A DNA stretch of 57,484 nt, from the NCBI GenBank assembly GCA_015069165.1, contig SVJD01000001.1, positions 1 through 57,484 on the forward strand. Reading direction: 5' to 3'. Below the pieces are notes generated by a model. The model saw only the letters and a program-made list of their open reading frames with translations, ran no database searches and was not told the DNA's origin. A program made the position numbers and the translations under genes. Below, in pieces: positions 47,422-54,699 of the stretch (position 1 is its first letter; each line of letters starts with the position of its first letter). This DNA is from Oscillospiraceae bacterium. Its GTDB lineage: Bacteria; Bacillota; Clostridia; UBA1212; UBA1255.

Positions 47422-47439
47422 TTTTATTTGTCTACTGTG
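47422..47439. repeat. Boundary motif, copy 3 (downstream of the MATE gene)
   Basis: TTTTATTTGTCTACTGTG; 16 of 18 positions match copy 2. It ends 20 bases before the MATE stop codon region at 47460, the same gap as copy 2 has to the AbiEii gene. Confidence 0.55.
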
Positions 47440-47459
47440 GAGCAGATTTTAATCCGCAG

Positions 47460-48785
47460 TTATTCTACCCGCAGAAGATTGATACGCTCTTTCTTCAAGA
47501 GAAACACATACGCCGCAAGCGACACGACACTGTCGAAGGCATTGCCGATACCAAACAGCAGAGCGATGCCGACGAGCGACGGAGTCCACACGCCCGTGAC
47601 GTAGAGAACGAACGCGATCCCGTAATAGACCGTATTCGTCACCACCGATTCAAACAGCATATAGTTAGTCTTGCCGAGTCCGTAAAAGGTCGAGTCAAAC
47701 ACGTTTTGAACAGCGTACAGAATGTAGAAACCGACGAGTATCAGCACCAGTTCAAAGAGTTTATCCCCGTCGGTGAAGCTGAGCACGTGTGTCATAAACG
47801 GTTTCCACGCGGGTATGCTCACAAGCCACAGCACCGTGATCACCGCCGTGATACCGAAATAGCCAAGAGAGTTTTTGCGGATGTTTTCTTTGTCTGCTGC
47901 CACCTCTTGTTTGATGAGCTCACCGAGCTCAATCACGGGCAGAAGGAGCCAGCCCCAAATAAAATTGTTTGCAACCCAGTAGGTTCCTTGTTCCCCCACG
48001 ACGTTGACCATCCGTGCGATCATCACCATATAGGCAACATTACGAACAAATGATTCCACGCCCGAGACGCCGCCGACTTTAACGAATTCCTTCACCCAAG
48101 AAAAATTCAATTTTGCCTTAGCAAACACATTGATTTCTTCTTTGGCAAGGAGCGCAAGCGACACGGCAAGCAACAGCGCGTTGACGAGGATATTGGAATA
48201 ACCGATGCCGTTGACGCCCAGATTTGCCGACACAGGCAGGCTCGATACGAGGAAAGTATCCGACACAAGACACAGAATAAGCCGTGTGCCGGTCAGTGCG
48301 TAAAGATATTTGCTTTTGTTCACAGTTACCAGTGCGACGAGAGCGAACTGTGTGAGAATGGAAAAAATATTGGCAACACTTTCGATGCGTATGTAGGATG
48401 CCGAGGCAGCAATGATACTCGTGTCGGTTGCCATCAGCTTCAGCATCGGCTCTGCGAAGACGAACACCACGGCAGAAAGCACAGCGTACACGCCGAGTGA
48501 GACGAGCATCCCCGTCCTCACACGGTTTGCGAATGCCGATTTATCGTCTTTTACCTTACCGACGAAATAAAACAGCGGCAAGATGATGGCTTCATTTAAG
48601 ATCTCGTAAAGCAGATTTACCCACGAGAGCTGCCCTGCAATCGAGAAGGAATACTCACCCGGCAACTGACCGAGGAAGAATACGCGCACCGTAGTATAGA
48701 CGGTTGGCGCAAGCCCGAGGACGAGCAGTGCGAAAAAGAGTTTGTAATTGATTCTGCCAAGTGACAGTTTGAGTTTGGAAAACAT
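47460..48785 (-). CDS. MATE-family multidrug/metabolite efflux protein
   Basis: 441 residues with about twelve hydrophobic helices and the two-bundle layout of MATE transporters. Family-like segments are LLYEILNEAIILPLFYFVG in the first bundle and GVSGVESFVRNVAYMVMIARM at the start of the second. Members export drugs or small molecules using a cation gradient. It is more GC-rich than the backbone and sits among mobile-element genes, so it is probably acquired cargo. The ribosome site is GGGAGG. A terminator-like leader precedes it, suggesting drug- or translation-responsive control. Substrate unknown. Confidence 0.85.
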   Translation of the reverse strand: MFSKLKLSLGRINYKLFFALLVLGLAPTVYTTVRVFFLGQLPGEYSFSIAGQLSWVNLLYEILNEAIILPLFYFVGKVKDDKSAFANRVRTGMLVSLGVYAVLSAVVFVFAEPMLKLMATDTSIIAASASYIRIESVANIFSILTQFALVALVTVNKSKYLYALTGTRLILCLVSDTFLVSSLPVSANLGVNGIGYSNILVNALLLAVSLALLAKEEINVFAKAKLNFSWVKEFVKVGGVSGVESFVRNVAYMVMIARMVNVVGEQGTYWVANNFIWGWLLLPVIELGELIKQEVAADKENIRKNSLGYFGITAVITVLWLVSIPAWKPFMTHVLSFTDGDKLFELVLILVGFYILYAVQNVFDSTFYGLGKTNYMLFESVVTNTVYYGIAFVLYVTGVWTPSLVGIALLFGIGNAFDSVVSLAAYVFLLKKERINLLRVE

Positions 48786-48820
48786 ATTCGTTTCCTCCCG
48801 TTTTTATTAGCAAACGGACA

Positions 48821-48854
48821 AAAGAAAAGCATCTGCACATATAGTTGCAGATGC
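48821..48854 (-). terminator. Leader attenuator before the MATE gene
   Basis: On the minus strand GCATCTGCA and TGCAGATGC (48846-48854 and 48829-48837) form a nine-base stem around eight bases, followed directly by TTTTCTTTT. This is an intrinsic terminator located 36 bases upstream of the MATE start, so it must be bypassed for expression. Confidence 0.75.
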
Positions 48855-49002
48855 CGAAAAAGCGACAATACTCCCGTGTTTGACGAGTCTGCGACCATAA
48901 GTGCATTTTGCCGGAAGTTACCGCAAGTCTGTCAGGTTTGCGGTAAGTTTCCCGATTGCCGAAGCAACCGCCTAAAGTCACTATTTGCTTGCGCTTATTA
49001 TA
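48855..49002 (-). promoter_or_regulatory. MATE leader: -10 box, upstream hairpin and leader ORFs
   Basis: A TATAAT lies at 48997-49002 (minus strand) without a clear -35. Downstream a second hairpin pairs TTGCGGTAA (48938-48946 strand region) with TTACCGCAA (48918-48926). Two short overlapping frames start at ATG 48898 and ATG 48907 and run through the terminator stem, either of which could be a leader peptide. Together with the terminator at 48821-48854 this is the design of ribosome-mediated attenuation used by several resistance genes. Confidence 0.45.
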
Positions 49003-49056
49003 GCACTTTTTACTGCCGCAATCAATCTCATCGGGCCGCACCCACGGCAGAAGAGG

Positions 49057-49341
49057 TTATATCTCTTCCCCCGCTTCCATACCGTCCATGACCTCGACCA
49101 TGATTCGCGTCGCCAGAATGATCCCGTCGGTGAACGCTTGGCGAGCCGTGATGTCGCAGAGCTCGCTTTGGCATTCCTTGAACTTATCGAAGGTTTCTTT
49201 CTGCTGTTCGGTGAGGGTGGACATGAGGCTTTCCTCGTTCTTGCAGATGAGCTTCACCAACTTGTCTATCCGCGATCCGCGCTTTATGTCGCGCTCCAAC
49301 GTGCTGATGTTGCCGTAGTACAGATCTTCAAGCGTTGTCAT
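49057..49341 (-). CDS. DUF6809-like small protein of mobile elements
   Basis: 94 residues starting MTTLEDLYYGN (ATG 49341; an ATG two codons earlier is also possible, with GAGGTGGG upstream). The TLEDLYYGNI start, the central EQQKETFDKFKECQSEL helix and the ending ATRIMVEVMDGME match small proteins I know from clostridial conjugative elements. No function known. It overlaps the upstream small gene and is relatively GC-rich. Confidence 0.7.
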   Translation of the reverse strand: MTTLEDLYYGNISTLERDIKRGSRIDKLVKLICKNEESLMSTLTEQQKETFDKFKECQSELCDITARQAFTDGIILATRIMVEVMDGMEAGEEI

Positions 49342-49579
49342 GTTCATCCCACCTCACATAAAAAGAGGACGACTCAGCATCGGTCATTCCCGATATCGAG
49401 TCGCCCTCTGATTTCATTTTGTCCGCTGCGATCAGCGCATGCTTAACGATCAGCATCTCCACCCAAGTCCGCTCATCATACTCTGCCGGACGGCCGTTCG
49501 CGAGATATTCCGCCATCGCCGCGCTCATCACGCCGTACTTTTCGCCGTTGTAAACTTTTTCTACAGTGATTCGTGCCAT
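49328..49579 (-). CDS. Unknown small protein, mobile-element associated
   Basis: 83 residues, MARITVEKVYNGEKYGVMSA, then EYDERTWVEMLIVKHALIAA and a polar tail. GAGGTG precedes the ATG. It overlaps the DUF6809-like gene by 14 bases, so the two form a small operon with the same higher GC content. No recognisable domain. Confidence 0.65.
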   Translation of the reverse strand: MARITVEKVYNGEKYGVMSAAMAEYLANGRPAEYDERTWVEMLIVKHALIAADKMKSEGDSISGMTDAESSSFYVRWDEHDNA

Positions 49580-49646
49580 ATTCGCACCTCATTTGCAGTA
49601 CACAACAGTACCACAGGAGTTTGCGAAAGTCCAGAGAAAAACGGAA

Positions 49647-51380
49647 TTAATAATCATCTTTTAGCCCTAAAAGTCTTGCTAAAACATAATTTATATCAAA
49701 ATCGTTTAACGGTTGAAGTTCAAAAAGTCCGCCATACTCTCTCCCGATTCTAAGGATATCTAATACATCCCCCTCAAAAACGTAATCAGATTTTGAAAAT
49801 TCCAAGGCATAGTTTTTGAAGTTCGAATAATCCTCTTTACTTGTAAAGGTAACAGAGTGGTGCTTTCTATCTATTTTACTAAACGTTATTTGCCATCTTG
49901 TTTTGAGTTCTTCCAAGATAGCTTTTTCGCTATCATCGGATTCATCAACAATCAGTTGGTCCTCTTCTTTATTGATACATGTTACATCCCAATTTATTGA
50001 GATGTAATCTTCTAATAAAATCTCGTTACATATGTCTTCGTCCAAAACGCCCCTCAATAAAGATACTATGTAGAGTATAGGAGAGCAATCCAATTCATGG
50101 GCCTTCTTCTCGGCATAAATGGCGGCACCTATTAGTTCTCTGCAATGATAGTCACAACACGAAGAAAATGTCTTTAAGATTTGTCCTGATTTATCAAATT
50201 GTCTATTTGTAACAGAATGACTATCCAGTATTTCTTCAAATCGTTTATATAGAGCTTTGTCCGCTTTCTTTTTCAGATTTAACGGAATGTATGTTTGACC
50301 TTTTGAATACACGTTTGCCTCGTAGGCGAATTTTTTCTTGCATTCTCGCATTAGAAAATGCTGGAAATAGACATTTTTCAAAAAAGAATCTACGTTATAA
50401 CAGATGTTTCTATGGAAATTCGAATTATAGATTTCAAGTTCATCTAACGTTTTCTCATGAAAAAGATAATTAGCAGATAATACATCAAAACTTGCCGTTA
50501 TAGTTATCGTTTCTATTTCACTATCTTCCATTTCAACGGCTTCTACAGGCCATAAAAAGTCTTGAATATCTTCTACTGAGTTTTTTAATTCCTCAACAAG
50601 TAATTTGATTTCGTTACATATTGTGGTTATACTTGGTCGCTCTATCGGTTCTTGGCGCAAACATCTAAAAACGATATCGTCAAGTTTTGCTAAATATGGA
50701 TGCTTGTCTGCAATAGTTGCAAATTTTGTTCCATTTGGTCTTTGCTTAGTAAACAACTCATTAACGATTGCTCCGAATGCATATATGTCGCAAGCTACAG
50801 TCACATCATTGGAATTACCTTTAAGTAATTGTTCCGGTGCTGCATAGTTCTTATTTCCAAGCCAGTCGCCTGACTTTGTGAGCGAAGAATTAATAAAATG
50901 AGCAATTCCAAAATCGGCGAGCACTAAATCTCCTGCCTCTCCAACAAGCACATTTTCCGGCTTAATGTCTCTATGTATTACCCCTTCATTATGTATATAT
51001 TTAACCGCTTCGCAAAGCGCGACACAGTAATCAAGCAAAACAAACACATCGTGTTCTTCCTCGATAATTTTTCGCAAAGTTTTAGGCTGATACGGCATTA
51101 CATAACACAATCGCTTTTCGAACTCACCATGTCCAAAGACTTTAATAATATACTTCGAATCAGCTTTCTCGCAATATTCAATTTCTCCAAGAAACCTTTC
51201 TTTTTTATTTGAATAGAAGGCATCTGATTCATCAACATTTAAAAATTTAACTGCATATTGGGCGGAATTATCACTTGTAGTAGCGGAACAAACTTAACCA
51301 TTTCCACCGGAGCCAAGCTGACCTCCAAGTAAATATGTAGTTCCGCAAATATTGATGATCTTTCCTTTATATTTCGGCAT
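49647..51380 (-). pseudogene. Hanks-type Ser/Thr protein kinase interrupted by an in-frame TAA
   Basis: From ATG 51380 (GGAG upstream) the frame encodes 577 codons with one internal stop, TAA at 51294-51296, codon 29. It falls inside the glycine loop: GQLGSGGNG then stop then VCSATT. All else is intact: the ATP lysine in YAVKFLN (K45), VIHRDIKPENVL (catalytic Asp), LADFGIAHF (DFG), NYAAPEQL (APE), and no membrane segment. After the kinase domain (to about 285) is a C-terminal region of some 290 residues I cannot assign. An ATG inside the frame at 51110 could start a fragment lacking the ATP loop, probably inactive. Recent inactivation, readthrough or a sequencing error are all possible. Confidence 0.8.
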
Positions 51381-51432
51381 ATAAGTTTATTTCTCCTTGC
51401 TCTTGTTAGGGCTTATCACCCTTGCAACAAAT

Positions 51433-52032
51433 TCACCAATTGTTTCGGAACCACTTTTCTTGTTCGAGTGGCTTAGAAAAACTTCTCCACTCAGTCAAAT
51501 GCCTTGCCTCAACAACATACACTCCGTCCACATTGGATTTTCTTATTGGCATTGAAACTTCGTGTTCTGGAACATACCTACACAATTCATGATGCCCGGA
51601 AAGCAATGGTTCAAATATTTCTGGTTTCAAGTAGAGCATTAGGTCTATGGTTTTAATCGCGAAATCTTCGAGAGAAGCGTGTCCGCGAATTAAAAGCACT
51701 TCTCCACCAAGACTAGATAATGCTTCCAAACCATCTTCGGTGCACCACGATTGGTAACATTCCAATGGAAAGATATGAGCTCGTACACGTTTATTATAAT
51801 TATGGACACGAAAAAGTTCTCCTGAGTAACAACATGACAGTAATTCTAATTCCTCAATCGACTTATCCGTATATTCCGCAATGCTTTTTAGCGTGTTTCG
51901 AATCGGTTTCCACAAGTGTTTGTCATAATATTGAAATGAACTTTTTCGAGAAAATCCACCCAAGGTTTTAGTAGTGAGCCAGTTGTTTAGATTCTCGCTA
52001 ATATCCGAATTAAATATCGATGTATCTATCAT
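51433..52032 (-). CDS. Unknown protein upstream of the kinase
   Basis: 199 residues from ATG 52032 (AGGAG eight bases upstream; a GTG at 52041 abuts it). No signal peptide or membrane segment. Visible are a Cys pair LLSCCYSGELFRVHNYN near residue 70, LLIRGHASLEDFAIKTIDLM near 118 and a Trp-rich end FSKPLEQEKWFRNNW. No family recognised. It lies 52 bases before the broken kinase on the same strand and may have been its partner. Confidence 0.65.
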   Translation of the reverse strand: MIDTSIFNSDISENLNNWLTTKTLGGFSRKSSFQYYDKHLWKPIRNTLKSIAEYTDKSIEELELLSCCYSGELFRVHNYNKRVRAHIFPLECYQSWCTEDGLEALSSLGGEVLLIRGHASLEDFAIKTIDLMLYLKPEIFEPLLSGHHELCRYVPEHEVSMPIRKSNVDGVYVVEARHLTEWRSFSKPLEQEKWFRNNW

Positions 52033-52081
52033 ATTACTCACTCCTATGTTAGAGGTTCATTTTTGTATTGTACTTATGCTT

Positions 52082-52474
52082 TCAAAACTCCGACACTTCG
52101 GGTTCTTTTCCGAACGAACAGAAAGTCGCAGTTGCGTTCTGCATATAGAACACCTGCGTGTTGCCGTCATTTTCGTCATACATACCACGAAGGTTAGGAT
52201 ATGCATCGAGCATAGATTTCTTTGCCTCGAAGCGGTCATCCTCTACAAGTTCGCACGCAACACGAATCCACTCCCCACGTGTAAACGCACAGATCTCAAC
52301 TTTCGGATTAGCGGCAAGCTGATGACTTGTAGGTTTTTCTTTACCTGTCTGTATGTAGAGCTTACCTTCAAACTCGTTAATCGTACCGAAGGGGCGTACT
52401 CTCGGTTGATCTCCCTCTACAGTTGCCAAGTAATACATTTCCGCTTTTTTCAAGAAATCATAAACTCGTTTCAT
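52082..52474 (-). CDS. Pyridoxamine 5'-phosphate oxidase-like flavin-binding protein
   Basis: 130 residues with the split-barrel fold: YDFLKKAEMYYLATVEGDQP at the N terminus, VRPFGTINEFEGKLYIQTGK, and VEICAFTRGEWIRVACELVE. Family members bind FMN or F420 and often act as small reductases. It follows the deformylase-like gene by 18 bases. The ribosome site is GGGAG. The substrate cannot be inferred. Such pairs are frequent in gut Clostridia. Confidence 0.85.
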   Translation of the reverse strand: MKRVYDFLKKAEMYYLATVEGDQPRVRPFGTINEFEGKLYIQTGKEKPTSHQLAANPKVEICAFTRGEWIRVACELVEDDRFEAKKSMLDAYPNLRGMYDENDGNTQVFYMQNATATFCSFGKEPEVSEF

Positions 52475-52492
52475 AATCGTTCTCCCTATATG

Positions 52493-52918
52493 TTATATTA
52501 AAATCCCATCGCAATGATCCACTTCATGCTGAATAATTTGCGCAGGCCAACCGGTGAAGGTTTTGATACGTGTCTGCATCTCCATGGTCTGATACCTGAC
52601 CTTGATGGATTTATAGCGTTTGCACGGGCGTAGGCCGCCGAGAAGAGACAGACAGCTTTCCTCGGTGTTATACGCACCGTCCTTTTTAACGATCTCGGGA
52701 TTAAGCATTACCGTATATGTAGGAACTCGTCCGCTCTCGTCGAGAAAGACGATAATGCGCTTGCGCACGCCAATCATATTCGCCGCCATCCCGACACAGC
52801 TGTCTTTGTGCGCCATCAACGTATCAAGCAAGTCCTGTGCGACCTGCAAATCCTCTTTCGTCGCGTCCTCCGACTTTTTAACGAGGAATATCGGATCGTG
52901 TATTAATTCTTTAATCAT
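52493..52918 (-). CDS. Peptide deformylase-like metalloenzyme with altered motifs
   Basis: 141 residues. The metal-binding QHEVDHCDGILI (HExxH) is intact and the Cys motif is ESCLSL (usual EGCLS). The first motif reads GMAANMIG where true deformylases have GxAAPQVG, so the catalytic Gln is Met. That pattern seems typical of a clostridial side branch. It may remove formyl groups from nascent peptides or have another deformylase-like role, possibly resistance to actinonin-type inhibitors. It starts one base after the TipAS stop codon, with AGGAG upstream, so it is co-translated. Confidence 0.85.
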   Translation of the reverse strand: MIKELIHDPIFLVKKSEDATKEDLQVAQDLLDTLMAHKDSCVGMAANMIGVRKRIIVFLDESGRVPTYTVMLNPEIVKKDGAYNTEESCLSLLGGLRPCKRYKSIKVRYQTMEMQTRIKTFTGWPAQIIQHEVDHCDGILI

Positions 52919-52919
52919 G

Positions 52920-53294
52920 TTATTTCTCCTGACAGAAGTTAGCTATTGCTTCTGAAACAAATTCAGCAGTTCCTTCTCCACACATGTCAATATTCTTTTT
53001 GAAGTGCACGTCGTCAATATACATCTGTCCAAGCCCTGCGAGAATTTTGTCGGTACAAATATAAAAATTGCTTGTAATATACGCCTGAAGCTTGGCAATA
53101 AGCGCCTGTGCTTCGGAAGAATCGACACTTGCGCCGTTCTCCTTGCAAGCGGCTAACTCGGCAAAAACAACCATCAACCCATCGCTTGCTTCTGACCACT
53201 TCTTTTTGATGTAATTCTTTGTTTTTTCTTGATGTTCGTGATACGCTGAGGTATCACCCCAGCGTTCACGAGTTTCGTTAAAATAATTCTTCAT
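52920..53294 (-). CDS. Stand-alone TipAS antibiotic-recognition domain protein
   Basis: 124 residues from ATG 53294 (a GTG at 53303 is also in frame; neither has a good ribosome site). The sequence YFNETRERWGDTSAYHEHQE followed by a helical body and NFYICTDKILAGLGQMYIDD matches the all-helical TipAS domain, which binds thiopeptides and similar cyclic peptides. In the classic TipA regulator this follows a MerR DNA-binding half; here that half is absent. Stand-alone versions can act as drug-binding immunity proteins. It lies between the NurA-like and deformylase-like genes. Confidence 0.85.
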   Translation of the reverse strand: MKNYFNETRERWGDTSAYHEHQEKTKNYIKKKWSEASDGLMVVFAELAACKENGASVDSSEAQALIAKLQAYITSNFYICTDKILAGLGQMYIDDVHFKKNIDMCGEGTAEFVSEAIANFCQEK

Positions 53295-53310
53295 ATCATT
53301 CACTTTTCAA

Positions 53311-54699
53311 TCATTCAATGATATGATTCTTAGATAAAAGATCCAACACCTTTGAGCCAGGCTCCATGCTTATAGCAGTATAATGTTTGGAAATAACCAA
53401 CGGTGTAATAGATGAAGAATCCATATCGCTACGCATTTCTTGCAGTAAACGAAGAGCCCTATACAAATTATTATACTTTGTATAGTCGCTCTTATCAGTC
53501 TTGAAAGAAAGCTTGCTTGATTTATCCTTCGTGAAATATGGTAAATCAAAGATAATTATATTTCCATTCGATGTTTTCCATATGAAGTCTTGACCGTAAT
53601 ATGTTTCTGCTCCAAACGTAGTACTCGAAGCCTGGCGGTTATAATTAATGTATTTATCCCTAAATTCATCCGATACACATAGAATCGTTTCGTTTAAAAT
53701 GTGCTTTCGAATCAAATTGGCATAAGCGAAAATCATTTGACCTTCATTTATTACACCAATAATTAGCAAATCGCTATATCCTTTATTACGCATCTCAACA
53801 TTGATTTCATTGATTATCTTCATTAAACAACTATGTATCCATGCAGCTGTTCCCATAACAGCCAATGGGCCGTTGATAATGATGGCTAAATCATTTAAAA
53901 CCTTAAGCGAATTCTCTCTATTGTTAAGTCTAACCATTCGCAGTAAATGAGCCAAGTAAACATGACGCAACAACTTTTTCAATCTTCCTAATGCGCCTTG
54001 ATTACTTGGGGCAAAATCATCAACTTCCTCGTATAACCTTAATCTGTCAGTCGCATAAATACGTCTGCCGCATTTCGGACAATACTGTTCTTCTTCAATA
54101 TCAAGAACGGTAACATTTAATTGATCACAATCATCATATGGACACTTGTGAAGAACAATTTTGCCTATATCATTGCCATCAGCATACGACGCGAGCCAAA
54201 AAAGCGTTGATTTTAAGCTTGTCCTTCTATCTGATTTTGATTCTCTTGTTTTTTCAAAAAAGTCATCCAGTGCTCTGCGAAAGCTTTCTACTATAGTATC
54301 ACAATCCTCGTATTTCACATTACTACTCGGCAAAACAAAAGGAATTGTTTCTTTTTCATCCATTAATTTTGCGACACGAAAAGGATCGATAAATTTATCT
54401 TTGGCTAAAGCAAGCAACTCATTATTCTTTAAAAGAGTTGTAACAAGCTTTATATAGCCAACGTTTGTATATGGTATATCGTCCCTAACGTGCGCTTCAT
54501 AACTACTCGAATTAACAGTAATTAAGTTTTCTGGTAAAGCCTCGCCACTAAAATCACCAACAGAAACAAAAGAGTTAATAATCTCATCGATTTCGTCTCC
54601 GGTCGGCTCCCTCATAAAGGAACAACTCTTTAAGAATTCTATTACATCAGGATTTTGAACTATTTCGATATGTGAGGTTTTTCCGCCATCATTATTCAT
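53311..54699 (-). CDS. NurA-like nuclease-family protein with zinc ribbon
   Basis: 462 residues. A four-Cys ribbon lies at C186/C191 and C207/C210 (CPYDDC, CPKC). The region IIINGPLAVMGTAAWIH (N276) and the earlier TVNSSSYEAHV (N63) line up with the 'DGPL' and 'DGS' motifs of NurA nucleases, but both Asp are Asn here. NurA proteins resect DNA ends together with HerA, and the HerA gene is directly upstream and overlaps by eight bases, the expected partner. Assignment rests on motif shape and pairing with HerA; activity is doubtful if those Asp are essential. Confidence 0.65.
   Translation of the reverse strand: MNNDGGKTSHIEIVQNPDVIEFLKSCSFMREPTGDEIDEIINSFVSVGDFSGEALPENLITVNSSSYEAHVRDDIPYTNVGYIKLVTTLLKNNELLALAKDKFIDPFRVAKLMDEKETIPFVLPSSNVKYEDCDTIVESFRRALDDFFEKTRESKSDRRTSLKSTLFWLASYADGNDIGKIVLHKCPYDDCDQLNVTVLDIEEEQYCPKCGRRIYATDRLRLYEEVDDFAPSNQGALGRLKKLLRHVYLAHLLRMVRLNNRENSLKVLNDLAIIINGPLAVMGTAAWIHSCLMKIINEINVEMRNKGYSDLLIIGVINEGQMIFAYANLIRKHILNETILCVSDEFRDKYINYNRQASSTTFGAETYYGQDFIWKTSNGNIIIFDLPYFTKDKSSKLSFKTDKSDYTKYNNLYRALRLLQEMRSDMDSSSITPLVISKHYTAISMEPGSKVLDLLSKNHIIE

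Noticed and set aside
47358-48053. A 231-codon open frame on the plus strand
   Set aside because: Antisense to the MATE gene; His/Arg-rich composition typical of a shadow of a hydrophobic gene.
48617-49041. Two overlapping minus-strand frames upstream of MATE taken as genes
   Set aside because: They run out of frame into the MATE gene; at most their first codons form a leader peptide, so they are described with the leader only.
51974-52501. A 175-codon open frame on the plus strand
   Set aside because: Runs antisense across two genes and the gap between them; no ribosome site or family pattern.
52785-52795. CATCCCGAC, a partial copy of the tRNA-Pro 3' end, as an attachment site
   Set aside because: Only nine bases match and it lies inside the conserved coding region of the deformylase-like gene; chance is sufficient.
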